From Planctomicrobium piriforme (GTDB taxonomy: Bacteria > Planctomycetota > Planctomycetia > Planctomycetales > Planctomycetaceae), in the NCBI GenBank assembly GCA_945860955.1, contig CAMATH010000018.1, forward strand, positions 1 through 64,000: a stretch of DNA of 64,000 nucleotides, written 5' to 3'. The notes under the pieces are model-generated. The model searched no databases, was not told where the DNA came from, and was given only the letters and a program-made list of their open reading frames with translations. Made by a program: the position numbers and the translations under genes. Shown piece after piece: positions 1 to 7,577 of the stretch (position 1 is the stretch's first letter; each line of letters starts with the position of its first letter).

Positions 1-144
1 TGCCGGAAACTGGGCGTCAGTTTCTGCGAGTATCTTCGCGATCGACTGAGCGGAACGGGACTCATCCCTCGTCTGTCGGATCTCATGCGGAAGGCGGCTG
101 AGGCGACCGAAGCGACTGCGACCCCCGCACCCGAGACCGGATAA
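1..144 (+). CDS. Transposase-like C-terminal fragment (runs off the window start)
   Basis: An open frame enters from the left edge and stops with TAA at 142-144, giving the last 47 residues of a protein. It reads KLGVSFCEYLRDRLSG, then an IPRLSDLMRKAA segment and an Ala/Thr/Pro-rich tail. This pattern resembles the extreme C-terminus of IS66-like transposases common in planctomycetes. The assignment rests on the short motif only, because the DDE catalytic core lies outside the window. I cannot tell whether the element is intact. The gene fragments that follow (263-574 and 702-857) fit a site disturbed by transposition. Confidence 0.45.
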   Translation, partial: CRKLGVSFCEYLRDRLSGTGLIPRLSDLMRKAAEATEATATPAPETG

Positions 145-262
145 TGGCAGCGGCCTGAGGCAACTTCTCCACCTCCGTAAACTCGCGCACTCAATCGACG
201 CCTGCGACGAGCGCCGCCGGACCGCGCGCCGACCGCGGGGTTATTGAGCAGTTGCGATCCGA

Positions 263-574
263 GTGACCACCAAGAATGGCGACAAGAAGTCCGCCACCCA
301 TGTCGAAGCGATCGACAAGAACGAAATGTTCGCGAACACCCATGACGGCAAGGTCGTCAGTGTCACCGGCGACTCGCTCAAGATGACTGACAAAGATGGC
401 AAAGAGCATTCGCACACCCTCTCGGCCCACCCGGCGATTTGCTGTGACGGCAAGGAGTGCAAACTCAGCCAGTTGAAGTCGGGAATGAAGATCCGCGTCA
501 CGACCAAGGCGACCGACAAGCACGTACTCACTGTGATCGAAGCGATCGACAAGAACGCTGAATTCGGCAGCTAA
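263..574 (+). CDS. Small charged hypothetical protein with fused repeat of its own tail
   Basis: This 103-residue ORF begins with GTG at 263. It is Lys/Asp-rich, has a central CCDGKEC cysteine motif, and has no signal peptide or membrane segment. I recall it as a small planctomycete family of unknown function, typically starting near an NTHDGKVV motif. Here that motif comes only after about 25 residues, and the first 20 or so residues resemble the protein's own C-terminus: VTTKNGDKK...EAIDKN at the start against VTTKATDKH...EAIDKN at the end. The natural start may therefore be the internal ATG of Met23 (329), with the front part being the tail of a lost upstream copy. No good Shine-Dalgarno precedes the GTG. 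Confidence 0.6.
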   Translation: MTTKNGDKKSATHVEAIDKNEMFANTHDGKVVSVTGDSLKMTDKDGKEHSHTLSAHPAICCDGKECKLSQLKSGMKIRVTTKATDKHVLTVIEAIDKNAEFGS

Positions 575-701
575 AGCGTGGCCGATTGGCAAACGGAATC
601 AATACGCCTGTGTCCAGGGGCTGGCGAATGGCCAGCCTCTGGTTTCGTTCAGTGCATCCCCGGTTCATCAATGTCCAGCAAGACCATGTCGACCGAACAA
701 C

Positions 702-857
702 AGCATCGTTCAATACGAGGGCGAGTTGAAGACCGGCAAATACCTGGTGATCGTCGAGGGTTCCCCAGGTGAAATTCAACATGCCGAGAAACTTCTCGAC
801 AAAACGCAGCACGAGCCCAAGACGCCAAGCCGCGAACCGGTGCCTGTTGTTGCATAA
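702..857 (+). pseudogene. Relic of a YflT-like/general-stress protein C-terminus
   Basis: One frame from about 702 to the TAA at 855-857 reads VQYEGELKTGKYLVIVEGSP followed by a segment containing HAEKLLDKTQ. This matches, in pattern, the end of the stress-type protein at 2643-3161 (FVTQFDHELQSGKILVLAEV). No start codon, signal or N-terminal domain can be traced upstream in this frame, so I read it as the 3' remnant of a related gene. The assignment is inferred from similarity within the window and from recall of the family pattern, in which a Tyr/Phe-x-x-x-Leu-x-x-Gly strand precedes a terminal helix. Confidence 0.5.
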
Positions 858-898
858 CGTTTCACCGTTTCGAATCGCCTGCGAGTACTCGAATCGCC

Positions 899-2464
899 AT
901 GAAGACTATGGACCAGACCGTTTCCGCCTGGATGGGAACGGGCGAGATTCCCTCGGAGTCGCGCCTCACGGCGGACATCGAGACCAATGTCTGCATCGTG
1001 GGGGCGGGAATCGCCGGGCTGTCGACAGCCTATCTGCTGCTTCAGGAGGGGCGCTCCGTGGTGGTTCTGGATGACGGTCCGATTGGCGGCGGACAGACGG
1101 AACGCACGACCGCGCACCTCTCCAATGCGATTGACGCCCGCTATGTGCAGATTGAAAACTGGCACGGGGTTGAGGGCGCACGGCTCGCCGCGGAAAGCCA
1201 TTCTGCGGCCATCGACCGCATCGAATCGATCGTGGCTCGCGAAAGCATTGACTGCGACTTCGAACGGCTGGCTGGTTATCTCTTCAATCCTCCGGGAGAA
1301 GCGCCGGATCTTTTGGAGCGTGAACTGCAAGCGGCTCGGCGTGCGGGATTGAACGACGTGGAAGTTGTTTTACGCTCGCCTTTGGGGGCATTCGATACCG
1401 GGCCCAGTCTCAGGTTTCCGCAGCAGGGGCAACTGCACCCGCTGAAATACATGGCGGGTCTGGTGAATGCGATTCGAAACCAGGGCGGAAAAATCTTCAC
1501 ACAGACTCACGTCGACAAAATTCAGCACGGACCCCCGGCGCGAGTTCACACCCGCGAAGGGGCAACGGTTTCAGCCGGTTCGGTCGTCGTCGCGACGAAT
1601 TCACCGTTCAATGATTTGGTCACGATCCACACCAAACAAGCCGCGTATTTGACGTATGCGCTCGGTTTCGCCGTCCCCCGGGGCGCGATCCACAAGGCGC
1701 TCTATTGGGATACTCAGACTCCTTACCATTACGTTCGGTTGATGGCGATGCCCAAGGTCGATTCCAACGGAAACAGCCTAGGAAATCCGCAGTCGGAAGA
1801 GCTGTTGATCGTGGGGGGCGAGGACCACAAGACGGGGCAGTCGAGCGATGCCTCCGCGCGATACCCCCGACTCGAAGAATGGACTCGCGCTCGATTTCCA
1901 GAAGTCACCGCAATTCGCTGCCACTGGTCGGGACAAGTATTGGAGACGATTGACGGCCTGGCGTTCATTGGAAGAAACCCCTTGGATGGTCCGAATGTCT
2001 ACATCGCGACCGGTGACTCGGGTCAGGGGATGACGCATGGAACGATCGCCGGGATTCTCTTGACCGACTTGATCGTCGGTCGGAAGAATTCCTGGGCCGC
2101 GTTGTACGATCCGGAACGAAAGTCGCTGCGCGCCGCAGGACGATTCCTTCGGGAAAGCGTCAATGTCGCCCTACAATACAGCGACTGGATCACACCGGGA
2201 AACGTCGCATCGATCGACGACATCGCTCCCGGCGCGGGTGCCGTCGTTCGAAGGGGACTGACGAAAATGGCGGCGTGCCGGGACGACCAGGGAATGGTCT
2301 ACAAATTCTCGGCGATCTGCCCGCATCTGGGCTGCGTCGTGCAGTGGAATCCGGGCGAAAACAGTTGGGATTGTCCGTGCCATGGATCGCGATTCGACAA
2401 ACAGGGACGTTTGCTGTGCGGGCCGGCCAACACCGATCTGACTCCGATTTTCGATGTAAGTTGA
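899..2464 (+). CDS. FAD-dependent oxidoreductase with C-terminal Rieske domain
   Basis: This 521-residue protein belongs to the DAO-type flavoprotein family fused to a Rieske [2Fe-2S] domain (YhfW-like architecture). Near residue 30 it has the dinucleotide-binding motif IVGAGIAGLSTAYLL, followed by the acidic end of the second strand (VVLDDG). A second FAD-contact region, ATGDSGQGMTHG, lies near residue 370. The C-terminal 80 residues carry both Rieske cluster boxes, CPHLGC and CPCHGSRF, so all four cluster ligands are present. The family is predicted to oxidise an amine or similar donor and pass electrons to the Fe-S centre; the substrate is unknown. ATG 899 is used, with a second in-frame ATG three codons on. 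No signal peptide is visible, so it is probably cytoplasmic. It is monocistronic, with a hairpin just downstream. Confidence 0.88.
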   Translation: MKTMDQTVSAWMGTGEIPSESRLTADIETNVCIVGAGIAGLSTAYLLLQEGRSVVVLDDGPIGGGQTERTTAHLSNAIDARYVQIENWHGVEGARLAAESHSAAIDRIESIVARESIDCDFERLAGYLFNPPGEAPDLLERELQAARRAGLNDVEVVLRSPLGAFDTGPSLRFPQQGQLHPLKYMAGLVNAIRNQGGKIFTQTHVDKIQHGPPARVHTREGATVSAGSVVVATNSPFNDLVTIHTKQAAYLTYALGFAVPRGAIHKALYWDTQTPYHYVRLMAMPKVDSNGNSLGNPQSEELLIVGGEDHKTGQSSDASARYPRLEEWTRARFPEVTAIRCHWSGQVLETIDGLAFIGRNPLDGPNVYIATGDSGQGMTHGTIAGILLTDLIVGRKNSWAALYDPERKSLRAAGRFLRESVNVALQYSDWITPGNVASIDDIAPGAGAVVRRGLTKMAACRDDQGMVYKFSAICPHLGCVVQWNPGENSWDCPCHGSRFDKQGRLLCGPANTDLTPIFDVS

Positions 2465-2499
2465 AATCATCGCCTGTCATCGTTCCACGGTCCCCAGAA

Positions 2500-2522
2500 C
2501 CCATCCGCTCAGGGCGGATGGG
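2500..2522 (+). terminator. Hairpin after the oxidoreductase gene
   Basis: CCCATCCGC (2500-2508) and GCGGATGGG (2514-2522) form a perfect 9-bp stem with a 5-base loop, 36 bases after the oxidoreductase stop. No T-run follows, so this may be a factor-dependent or weak terminator, or simply an mRNA-stabilising hairpin. Confidence 0.4.
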
Positions 2523-2642
2523 GCCGTCGCCAACACCCACTGCCATCCGGCTTTCCCAAGACTCCATCCTGCTCAGTGCAATTTCGCGTTTACGGCCGCG
2601 TTGAGTCTACTCGGCAACATCTCTCATCCCAGGAACTATGCG

Positions 2643-3161
2643 ATGTCATCGCCTGCGGTTTTGGAAAAAGCGTTTCGAGCCGGCCTATTCGATTCTCTGG
2701 CGTCGGCCGATCGAGCGGTAGAACGATTGCTGGCAGCGGGATTTCCAAAAAGTCAGATTGCGGTACTTTGCACGGATGAAGCCAAAGAGAAGCACTTCCA
2801 GGAATTGGGGTATCAGCCTCCGACCGAGTCGGAAGCCCCCGACGGCGTTTCGGCGGGAGCTTTTGTCGGCGCGACAATGTGCGGCTTGGCTGCGATCGCT
2901 GTCAGTGCGGCGACGGGCGGCGTACCGCTGATCATCGCGGGGGCCGCAGGGGTCTCTGGGGGAAGCGTCATGGGCGGATTCCTGGGAGCGATTATGGAAG
3001 GCGAGGCCCATAATGAATTCGTCACCCAATTTGATCACGAATTGCAAAGCGGAAAGATTTTGGTTCTGGCCGAAGTACAGGGATTGGACAACGGCCTGCA
3101 ATTGGCCGAAGCCGCCACCATTTTGTCCGGACCGCTATCCCACGAGTCGCTCCCGAGATAG
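2643..3161 (+). CDS. General-stress-type protein (YflT-like domain plus glycine-zipper membrane segment)
   Basis: This is a 172-residue protein from ATG 2643; the longer TTG-started frame at 2601 has no support. The N-terminal part (AGLFDSLASADRAVERLLAAGFPKSQIAVL) has the alpha/beta pattern of YflT/heat-induced stress domains, in which a helix precedes a buried strand. Residues of about 75-120 are very rich in Gly and Ala (AAIAVSAATGG, GAAGVSGGSVMGGFLG), typical of a glycine-zipper hairpin that inserts in or lies on a membrane. The C-terminal part repeats a strand-helix unit (HELQSGKILVLAEV). The function is unknown; the family is linked with stress responses. A decayed C-terminus of a related gene lies at 702-857. 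It converges with argS, 8 bases away. Confidence 0.7.
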   Translation: MSSPAVLEKAFRAGLFDSLASADRAVERLLAAGFPKSQIAVLCTDEAKEKHFQELGYQPPTESEAPDGVSAGAFVGATMCGLAAIAVSAATGGVPLIIAGAAGVSGGSVMGGFLGAIMEGEAHNEFVTQFDHELQSGKILVLAEVQGLDNGLQLAEAATILSGPLSHESLPR

Positions 3162-3169
3162 TAGCCCGC

Positions 3170-5143
3170 CTACATCTTCTCAATCGTCTCGATTCCCAGC
3201 AGCGACAACCCCTGTCCGATCGTCCGCGCGGTGAGGTCGGCGAGCAGTAGTCGACTCGCGCGTGACTCGTCATTGTCGGCCTTGAGAACCGGGCAATTCT
3301 CGAAAAACGTGCTGAAGCAGTTCGCCGTCTCGAACAGATAGTTCGTCAGCAGATTCGGACGGTAATCCACCACCACCCCGTCGAGAGTCTCATGAAAACG
3401 GACCAGTTGCAGCGCCAACGCGCGCTCGGCGGGATGCTCCAGTCGAATGGATTGTGAACTCTGCCTCAGCGCGACGCGGTCGATATCCCCCCGCCGAAAG
3501 ATTCCGCAAACGCGGGCATACGCATACTGCATGTAAGTCGCGGTATCCCCCGACAACGCGAGCATTTTGTCCCAACTGAAGACGTAGTCGGTCTCGCGGT
3601 TTTGCGACAGGTCGGCGTACTTGATCGCGCCGATTCCGACCGATTCGGAAATCTCGGTTCGGGTCGCTTCGTCGAGTTCCGCTCCCTGCGGTTTCTGGCT
3701 CTCGTTGTCATCGACGATCTTGCGAGCCCGCGTCACCGCTTCGTCGATCAGCGATTCCAGCCCGACGGTGTCTCCCGAGCGGGTTTTGAACGGCCGACGG
3801 TCGTCCCCCAGAATCGTTCCGAAGCTGACGTGGCGCAGGTCGACCTTGTCGTAACCCCAGCGACGGGCGGTCTCAAACAGAAGTTTGAAGTGGTCCCCCT
3901 GACGGGCGTCGACAACGTACAATACGACATCCGCCTTCAGCCGATCGACCCGGTCACGAATCGTCGCGAGGTCGGAGGTGGCGTACGTATATGCACCGTC
4001 CCGCTTGCGGATTATGAATGGAGCGTCGACTCCAGGAATGAACACGCAGATCGCGCCGTCGCTCTCGACGGCCAATCCCGCGGCTTTCAAGTCTTCGACG
4101 ACGCTGGCGAGCATCGGCTGGTAGTGGCTCTCTCCCAATGCCAGATCGAACCGCACCCCGAGTCGGTCGTACATCCGCCCCAGCGCCGCCAGGCACTCGG
4201 GCATGAACTGGTTCCAGAGCGCGATGTTCGTGGGGTCGCTCGCATGCATCCGCGACGTCTCCAGTCGCGCTTCCTCGATGATCCCGGGATGTTGTCGGGC
4301 CAAAGCGAGCAGTGTCGCGTCTCCCTCGACAGCGGCGATTTTCTTCGCCGCCGACGACACTTTGTCACTCACGCCGGCCTGTTCACTTGCGAGCTGCTTC
4401 AGGGACTTCTTCCGCGCCTCCTGCTCCTTCTTGTCGGTTGGCATGGGGGACTGTTGCGCCGTCCGGTTGCGGGATTCCACATCCGCGAGTTTCTCACGCA
4501 GGCCGGGCAGCTCGGCGGCCGCCTCGTGGTACCCTTCGAGTTGACTCACCAGCCGATACAACCGCGCGAGTTCCCCCACTGGGTTGGCGTCGTAGGCCGC
4601 CGAGTCGAGAAAGTGCTTGTACCCATAAATGATCATCCCGAATTGCGTTCCCCAGTCGCCGATGTGGTTGTCGCTGATCACATCGTGCCCGAGGAACTTC
4701 AAAACCCGGTACAGCGCGTCACCAATCACGCTGCTGCGCAGGTGCCCCACATGCATCGGCTTGGCGACATTGGGGGACGAAAAGTCGACGATGTACTTGC
4801 GCGGTGCCGGGACCGGGTTCACCCCACACCGCGCATCATGAGCCTGCGCCGTGACCTGGGTCGTGATCCAATCGGTTTTGAGTCGCAGGTTGATGAAGCC
4901 GGCACCCGCGACTTCCGGCGGTTCGCACAGGTCGGCGAGGGCGACTTTGTCGGCGATTTCCTTTGCGAGGGCCAACGGATTGACTCCGCGCTGCTTCGCG
5001 AGGGACATCGCGAAATTCGCTTGAAAATCGCCGTGTTTCGCGTCTTGCGCAGGACGGATGAGCGTTGTCAGTGTCTCGGGGGCGTCGGAGTAGCCCACGA
5101 GGACGGTGTGAAAACGGTCCCTGATTTCCCGCAGAATGTTCAT
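3170..5143 (-). CDS. argS: Arginyl-tRNA synthetase
   Basis: This cytoplasmic class I aminoacyl-tRNA synthetase charges tRNA-Arg with arginine. It has 657 residues. The N-terminal Arg-S domain (about 1-90) is followed by SPNVAKPMHVGHLRSS, with the HIGH signature at 131-134. The active-site loop late in the catalytic domain reads FKTRSGDTV in the KMSKS position, the relaxed form usual in ArgS. The C-terminal DALR anticodon-binding domain ends in LSLLGIETIEKM. The protein is about 80 residues longer than E. coli ArgS. Much of the excess is a Lys/Glu/Gln-rich helical insert around residues 205-265. ATG 5143 gives a standard N-terminus. rsfS lies upstream on the same strand, 123 bases away. Confidence 0.97.
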   Translation of the reverse strand: MNILREIRDRFHTVLVGYSDAPETLTTLIRPAQDAKHGDFQANFAMSLAKQRGVNPLALAKEIADKVALADLCEPPEVAGAGFINLRLKTDWITTQVTAQAHDARCGVNPVPAPRKYIVDFSSPNVAKPMHVGHLRSSVIGDALYRVLKFLGHDVISDNHIGDWGTQFGMIIYGYKHFLDSAAYDANPVGELARLYRLVSQLEGYHEAAAELPGLREKLADVESRNRTAQQSPMPTDKKEQEARKKSLKQLASEQAGVSDKVSSAAKKIAAVEGDATLLALARQHPGIIEEARLETSRMHASDPTNIALWNQFMPECLAALGRMYDRLGVRFDLALGESHYQPMLASVVEDLKAAGLAVESDGAICVFIPGVDAPFIIRKRDGAYTYATSDLATIRDRVDRLKADVVLYVVDARQGDHFKLLFETARRWGYDKVDLRHVSFGTILGDDRRPFKTRSGDTVGLESLIDEAVTRARKIVDDNESQKPQGAELDEATRTEISESVGIGAIKYADLSQNRETDYVFSWDKMLALSGDTATYMQYAYARVCGIFRRGDIDRVALRQSSQSIRLEHPAERALALQLVRFHETLDGVVVDYRPNLLTNYLFETANCFSTFFENCPVLKADNDESRASRLLLADLTARTIGQGLSLLGIETIEKM

Positions 5144-5266
5144 CGCCCGAATCTTCTCTTTAGAAAGGAGTGGATCAGGCCGAACACTCAGCAGTCGTGG
5201 AACCGCCTTCTGGCAAGAGCTGAAGTGGATTTCAATCCGCCGCTCGACCCGCCGTCGAACCCAAAC

Positions 5267-5695
5267 TCAAACACGCTCCGCATCGGATTCGACCGGAACC
5301 GCCCGGACCGAACCGGCGGGTTGCCAATCGACGCGGGGAGCCTCGGCCCACAGATTTTCGAGATCGTACAAGGAGCGGGCTTCCGGACTGAAAACGTGCA
5401 ACACCACGTCGCCAAAGTCCATCAGCAGCCACTGCGTGCTGTCTTCCCCTTCGACTCCCAGCCGACGTGAACCTTCGGCCTTGAGCTTCGCGTTGATTTC
5501 CGCCGCCATGGACTTCATCTGCCGCGCGCTGGTCGCCGTCGTGATCACGAAGTAATCGACGATCGGAGTGCTGGCGGTCATATCGAGAACCACGGTGTCT
5601 TTGCCGCGCATCGCCTCGGCGGTCTGCGCGGCAAGCCGCGCCAGCGGAAGGCCATCGGCCTGACGCGACGCGAGGGTGGCGGGTTCTTTCTGCAA
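5267..5695 (-). CDS. rsfS: Ribosome silencing factor RsfS (Iojap/YbeB family)
   Basis: RsfS binds L14 on the large ribosomal subunit and blocks subunit joining in starvation. Family motifs are clear: KDTVVLDMTASTPIVDYFVI, then the TATSARQMKSMA helix, and the end segment WLLMDFGDVVLHVFSPEAR followed by LYDLENLW. The frame is open upstream to 5869, but that extension is Arg/Ser-rich and overlaps a palindromic repeat region. I chose TTG at 5695 (142 residues, normal family length), with the purine-rich AGGGAGAG upstream; the start is uncertain and TTG 5746 is another option. A roughly 25-residue tail follows the conserved domain. argS follows on the same strand. Confidence 0.9.
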   Translation of the reverse strand: MQKEPATLASRQADGLPLARLAAQTAEAMRGKDTVVLDMTASTPIVDYFVITTATSARQMKSMAAEINAKLKAEGSRRLGVEGEDSTQWLLMDFGDVVLHVFSPEARSLYDLENLWAEAPRVDWQPAGSVRAVPVESDAERV

Positions 5696-5815
5696 TGTAG
5701 CGATCGTGAGACTCTCCCTGGAATTGTGCAGTTTAGGTGTTAACAAATAGTACGACGATTGGGAAGGGACCAGGGTTCGCGCACAATCCAGGCGAGCGGG
5801 GCTGTCGGTTTTGTA

Positions 5816-5869
5816 GCGACGACGCTCCGCGGCGTCGCTCCGGTTGTGGTTCCCGCGAAGCGGAACCAC
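5816..5869. repeat. Two adjacent palindromes (REP-like)
   Basis: The first palindrome, CGACGC-6-GCGTCG (5820-5837), sits inside a 23-base sequence (5816-5838) found identically at 51871-51893. The second, GTGGTTCC-8-GGAACCAC (5846-5869), directly follows it. Together they resemble dispersed repetitive extragenic palindromes. They lie in the gap between the ketosynthase-like gene and rsfS and could also act as a bidirectional hairpin after the former. Confidence 0.6.
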
Positions 5870-5948
5870 AGCCGGCTATGGCAAACACGCGACCGGATCG
5901 CCTCAATCGACAGCCCTCTGCAACCCCTTACTCTCGCGCGAAAATCCG

Positions 5949-7253
5949 CTAAACCGCGCGAAAAATCGCTGCCGCGCTTTGCCCCAGCGCCGTCCGGTTG
6001 ACCGACAGCGCCGTCAGATTCCTCAGCCGGGCCGGCTCATTCGCCACCACATTCAGTCGACACAGCGGGTCGGGAGTCGTGTAGTTGAGCGTCGCCGGCA
6101 CCAGTCCCTCCCGCAGTGCCAACAGACTTCCAGCCAGTTCCACCGCACCCGAGCCGGCGTCAAACGAGCCAAAATAGCTCTTCATGCCGGTCACCGGAAT
6201 CCGCCCCGCCAGATCCCCAAACACCCGATGATACGCCCGCGCTTCGATCCAGTCGTCCCGCAATGTCCCTTTCCCGTCGGCGTTGATGTGCCCGAGTTCT
6301 CCCGGATCCACATTCGCCTTTCGTAACGCCGCTTCGATCGCCCGCACCAGCCCCGTCCCCTGCCGGGCGTTGTCGATGCCCGAACCGTCGCAACCCCCTC
6401 CCACACCCAGCACCTCGGCGTAGATCTCGGCCCCGCGCCGCCTTGCGCATTCGTATTCTTCCACCACAAATGCCGCCGCCCCCTCCCCCAGAATGCAGCC
6501 ATCGCGGTACATGTCGAACGGACCGTGGAAATCCCGCGGATCGTCGTGGCGCGACAGGTCCGGCCCCAGTGTCAATCGGGCGACGTCGTGCGGATTGAGT
6601 TCCGAACCACACGCACCGACGATCATCGCGTCGGCGACTCCCCGCGTGATCGCGCTGACCGCCTCCCCCAACGCCAACAGCGCCGACGCCTCGCGACTGG
6701 TGATTGTATTGTTCGGTCCCCGCGCGTCGTGTTCGATGGCGATGTGGCAGGCGGGCATGTTGGGCAACTGCGGCAGCAACCACAACGGGTAGATGTGGGC
6801 CATCGCCTCTTCGCCGAACCGTTCGAATTCGAACGAGGTCTCCCGGGCGCACGATTCCGCCGCCCGCACCAGCTCCTGGGGTGTCGGCGAAATCCGGCCC
6901 GCGCCAAAGACCACGCCCAGCCGATCGGGGTCGATTTCTCCCAGCCCCAGTCGCGCGTCATCCATCGCCAAAGCGGCGGCCCCGACCCCCAGTTCTATGT
7001 CCCGCGACATCACCTTCTGGAGTTTTTTGTTTCGCAAGAACTGGGCGGGTTCGAACCCCTCGATCTCCGCAGCCAGCTTGCAGGGGAGCCGCCCCGCGGG
7101 AATTGACTTGAGCGGCCCAATGCCCGATCGCCCCTCGACCAAGTTCGTCCAGAGCGCACTCCGCCCGATGCCGGCCGCCGAGACGACGCCGACGCCGGTG
7201 ATCACCACCCGGGATGATCGCGGCTTCAATGCTGACTGAACCAAGATGGGCAC
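5949..7253 (-). CDS. Ketosynthase-fold protein lacking the catalytic triad (chain-length-factor-like)
   Basis: This 434-residue protein has the thiolase fold of FabF-type beta-ketoacyl-ACP synthases. It opens with VVITGVGVVSAAGIG and keeps the GPN loop, a DGCILGEGAAAFVVEE strand and the final SGAVELAGSLLALREG helix. However, all three catalytic positions differ from FabF. The nucleophile position in GPNNTITSREAS is Glu188 instead of Cys, the first His of the NAHGT motif is Asp326 (NADGKGT), and the second His of KSMxGH is Ser363 (KSYFGS). It therefore cannot condense acyl chains in the usual way. A chain-length-factor, scaffolding or decarboxylating role is possible. The GTG start at 7253 is preceded by no strong Shine-Dalgarno. 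No acyl carrier protein or partner synthase lies nearby. It is probably cytoplasmic. Confidence 0.85.
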   Translation of the reverse strand: MPILVQSALKPRSSRVVITGVGVVSAAGIGRSALWTNLVEGRSGIGPLKSIPAGRLPCKLAAEIEGFEPAQFLRNKKLQKVMSRDIELGVGAAALAMDDARLGLGEIDPDRLGVVFGAGRISPTPQELVRAAESCARETSFEFERFGEEAMAHIYPLWLLPQLPNMPACHIAIEHDARGPNNTITSREASALLALGEAVSAITRGVADAMIVGACGSELNPHDVARLTLGPDLSRHDDPRDFHGPFDMYRDGCILGEGAAAFVVEEYECARRRGAEIYAEVLGVGGGCDGSGIDNARQGTGLVRAIEAALRKANVDPGELGHINADGKGTLRDDWIEARAYHRVFGDLAGRIPVTGMKSYFGSFDAGSGAVELAGSLLALREGLVPATLNYTTPDPLCRLNVVANEPARLRNLTALSVNRTALGQSAAAIFRAV

Positions 7254-7577
7254 CTGGACTGTTCGGAATCACACGGCCCGGCAGAACGCCAAGCCGTCAT
7301 CACGCTCGAATCGCGCTGTGAGCTTCCGTGCAAGGTCTGTCGTTCTCTATCGGCCAGCCGTTCCCGCCGAGTTCGCGTTTCAGGAAGAAGTTCCTGTCAT
7401 CGGAACCCCGCATGATGAACTTTTGACCACAAAGGACGAGGCCTGTGTTAAGAATTACACAGCAGTTCCGAATTCGTGTCAAGTTGGGTAAGCCCGTTGC
7501 GACCGCTCTCTTTTTTCTTCGCGGCAGGAACGGTACCATCGTGCACGGATCAAGAACCTTCGATAGGAGCCTTCGCA
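7254..7577. other. Divergent intergenic region
   Basis: This region separates the ketosynthase-like gene (minus) from the PQQ-propeller gene (plus) and should hold both promoters. A TTGACC at 7423-7428 looks like a -35 element, but the nearest -10-like TTAAGA is about 19 bases on, so I do not call a promoter. I saw no gene or repeat. Confidence 0.4.

Noticed and set aside
3602-5470. Long plus-strand ORF of 622 codons
   Set aside because: It is antisense to argS and rsfS. Its protein is a Val/Arg/Gln-rich sequence with no motif, caused by high GC in third positions.
7423-7454. Sigma-70 promoter (TTGACC ... TTAAGA)
   Set aside because: The spacing of about 19 bases and the poor -10 match make it indistinguishable from chance.
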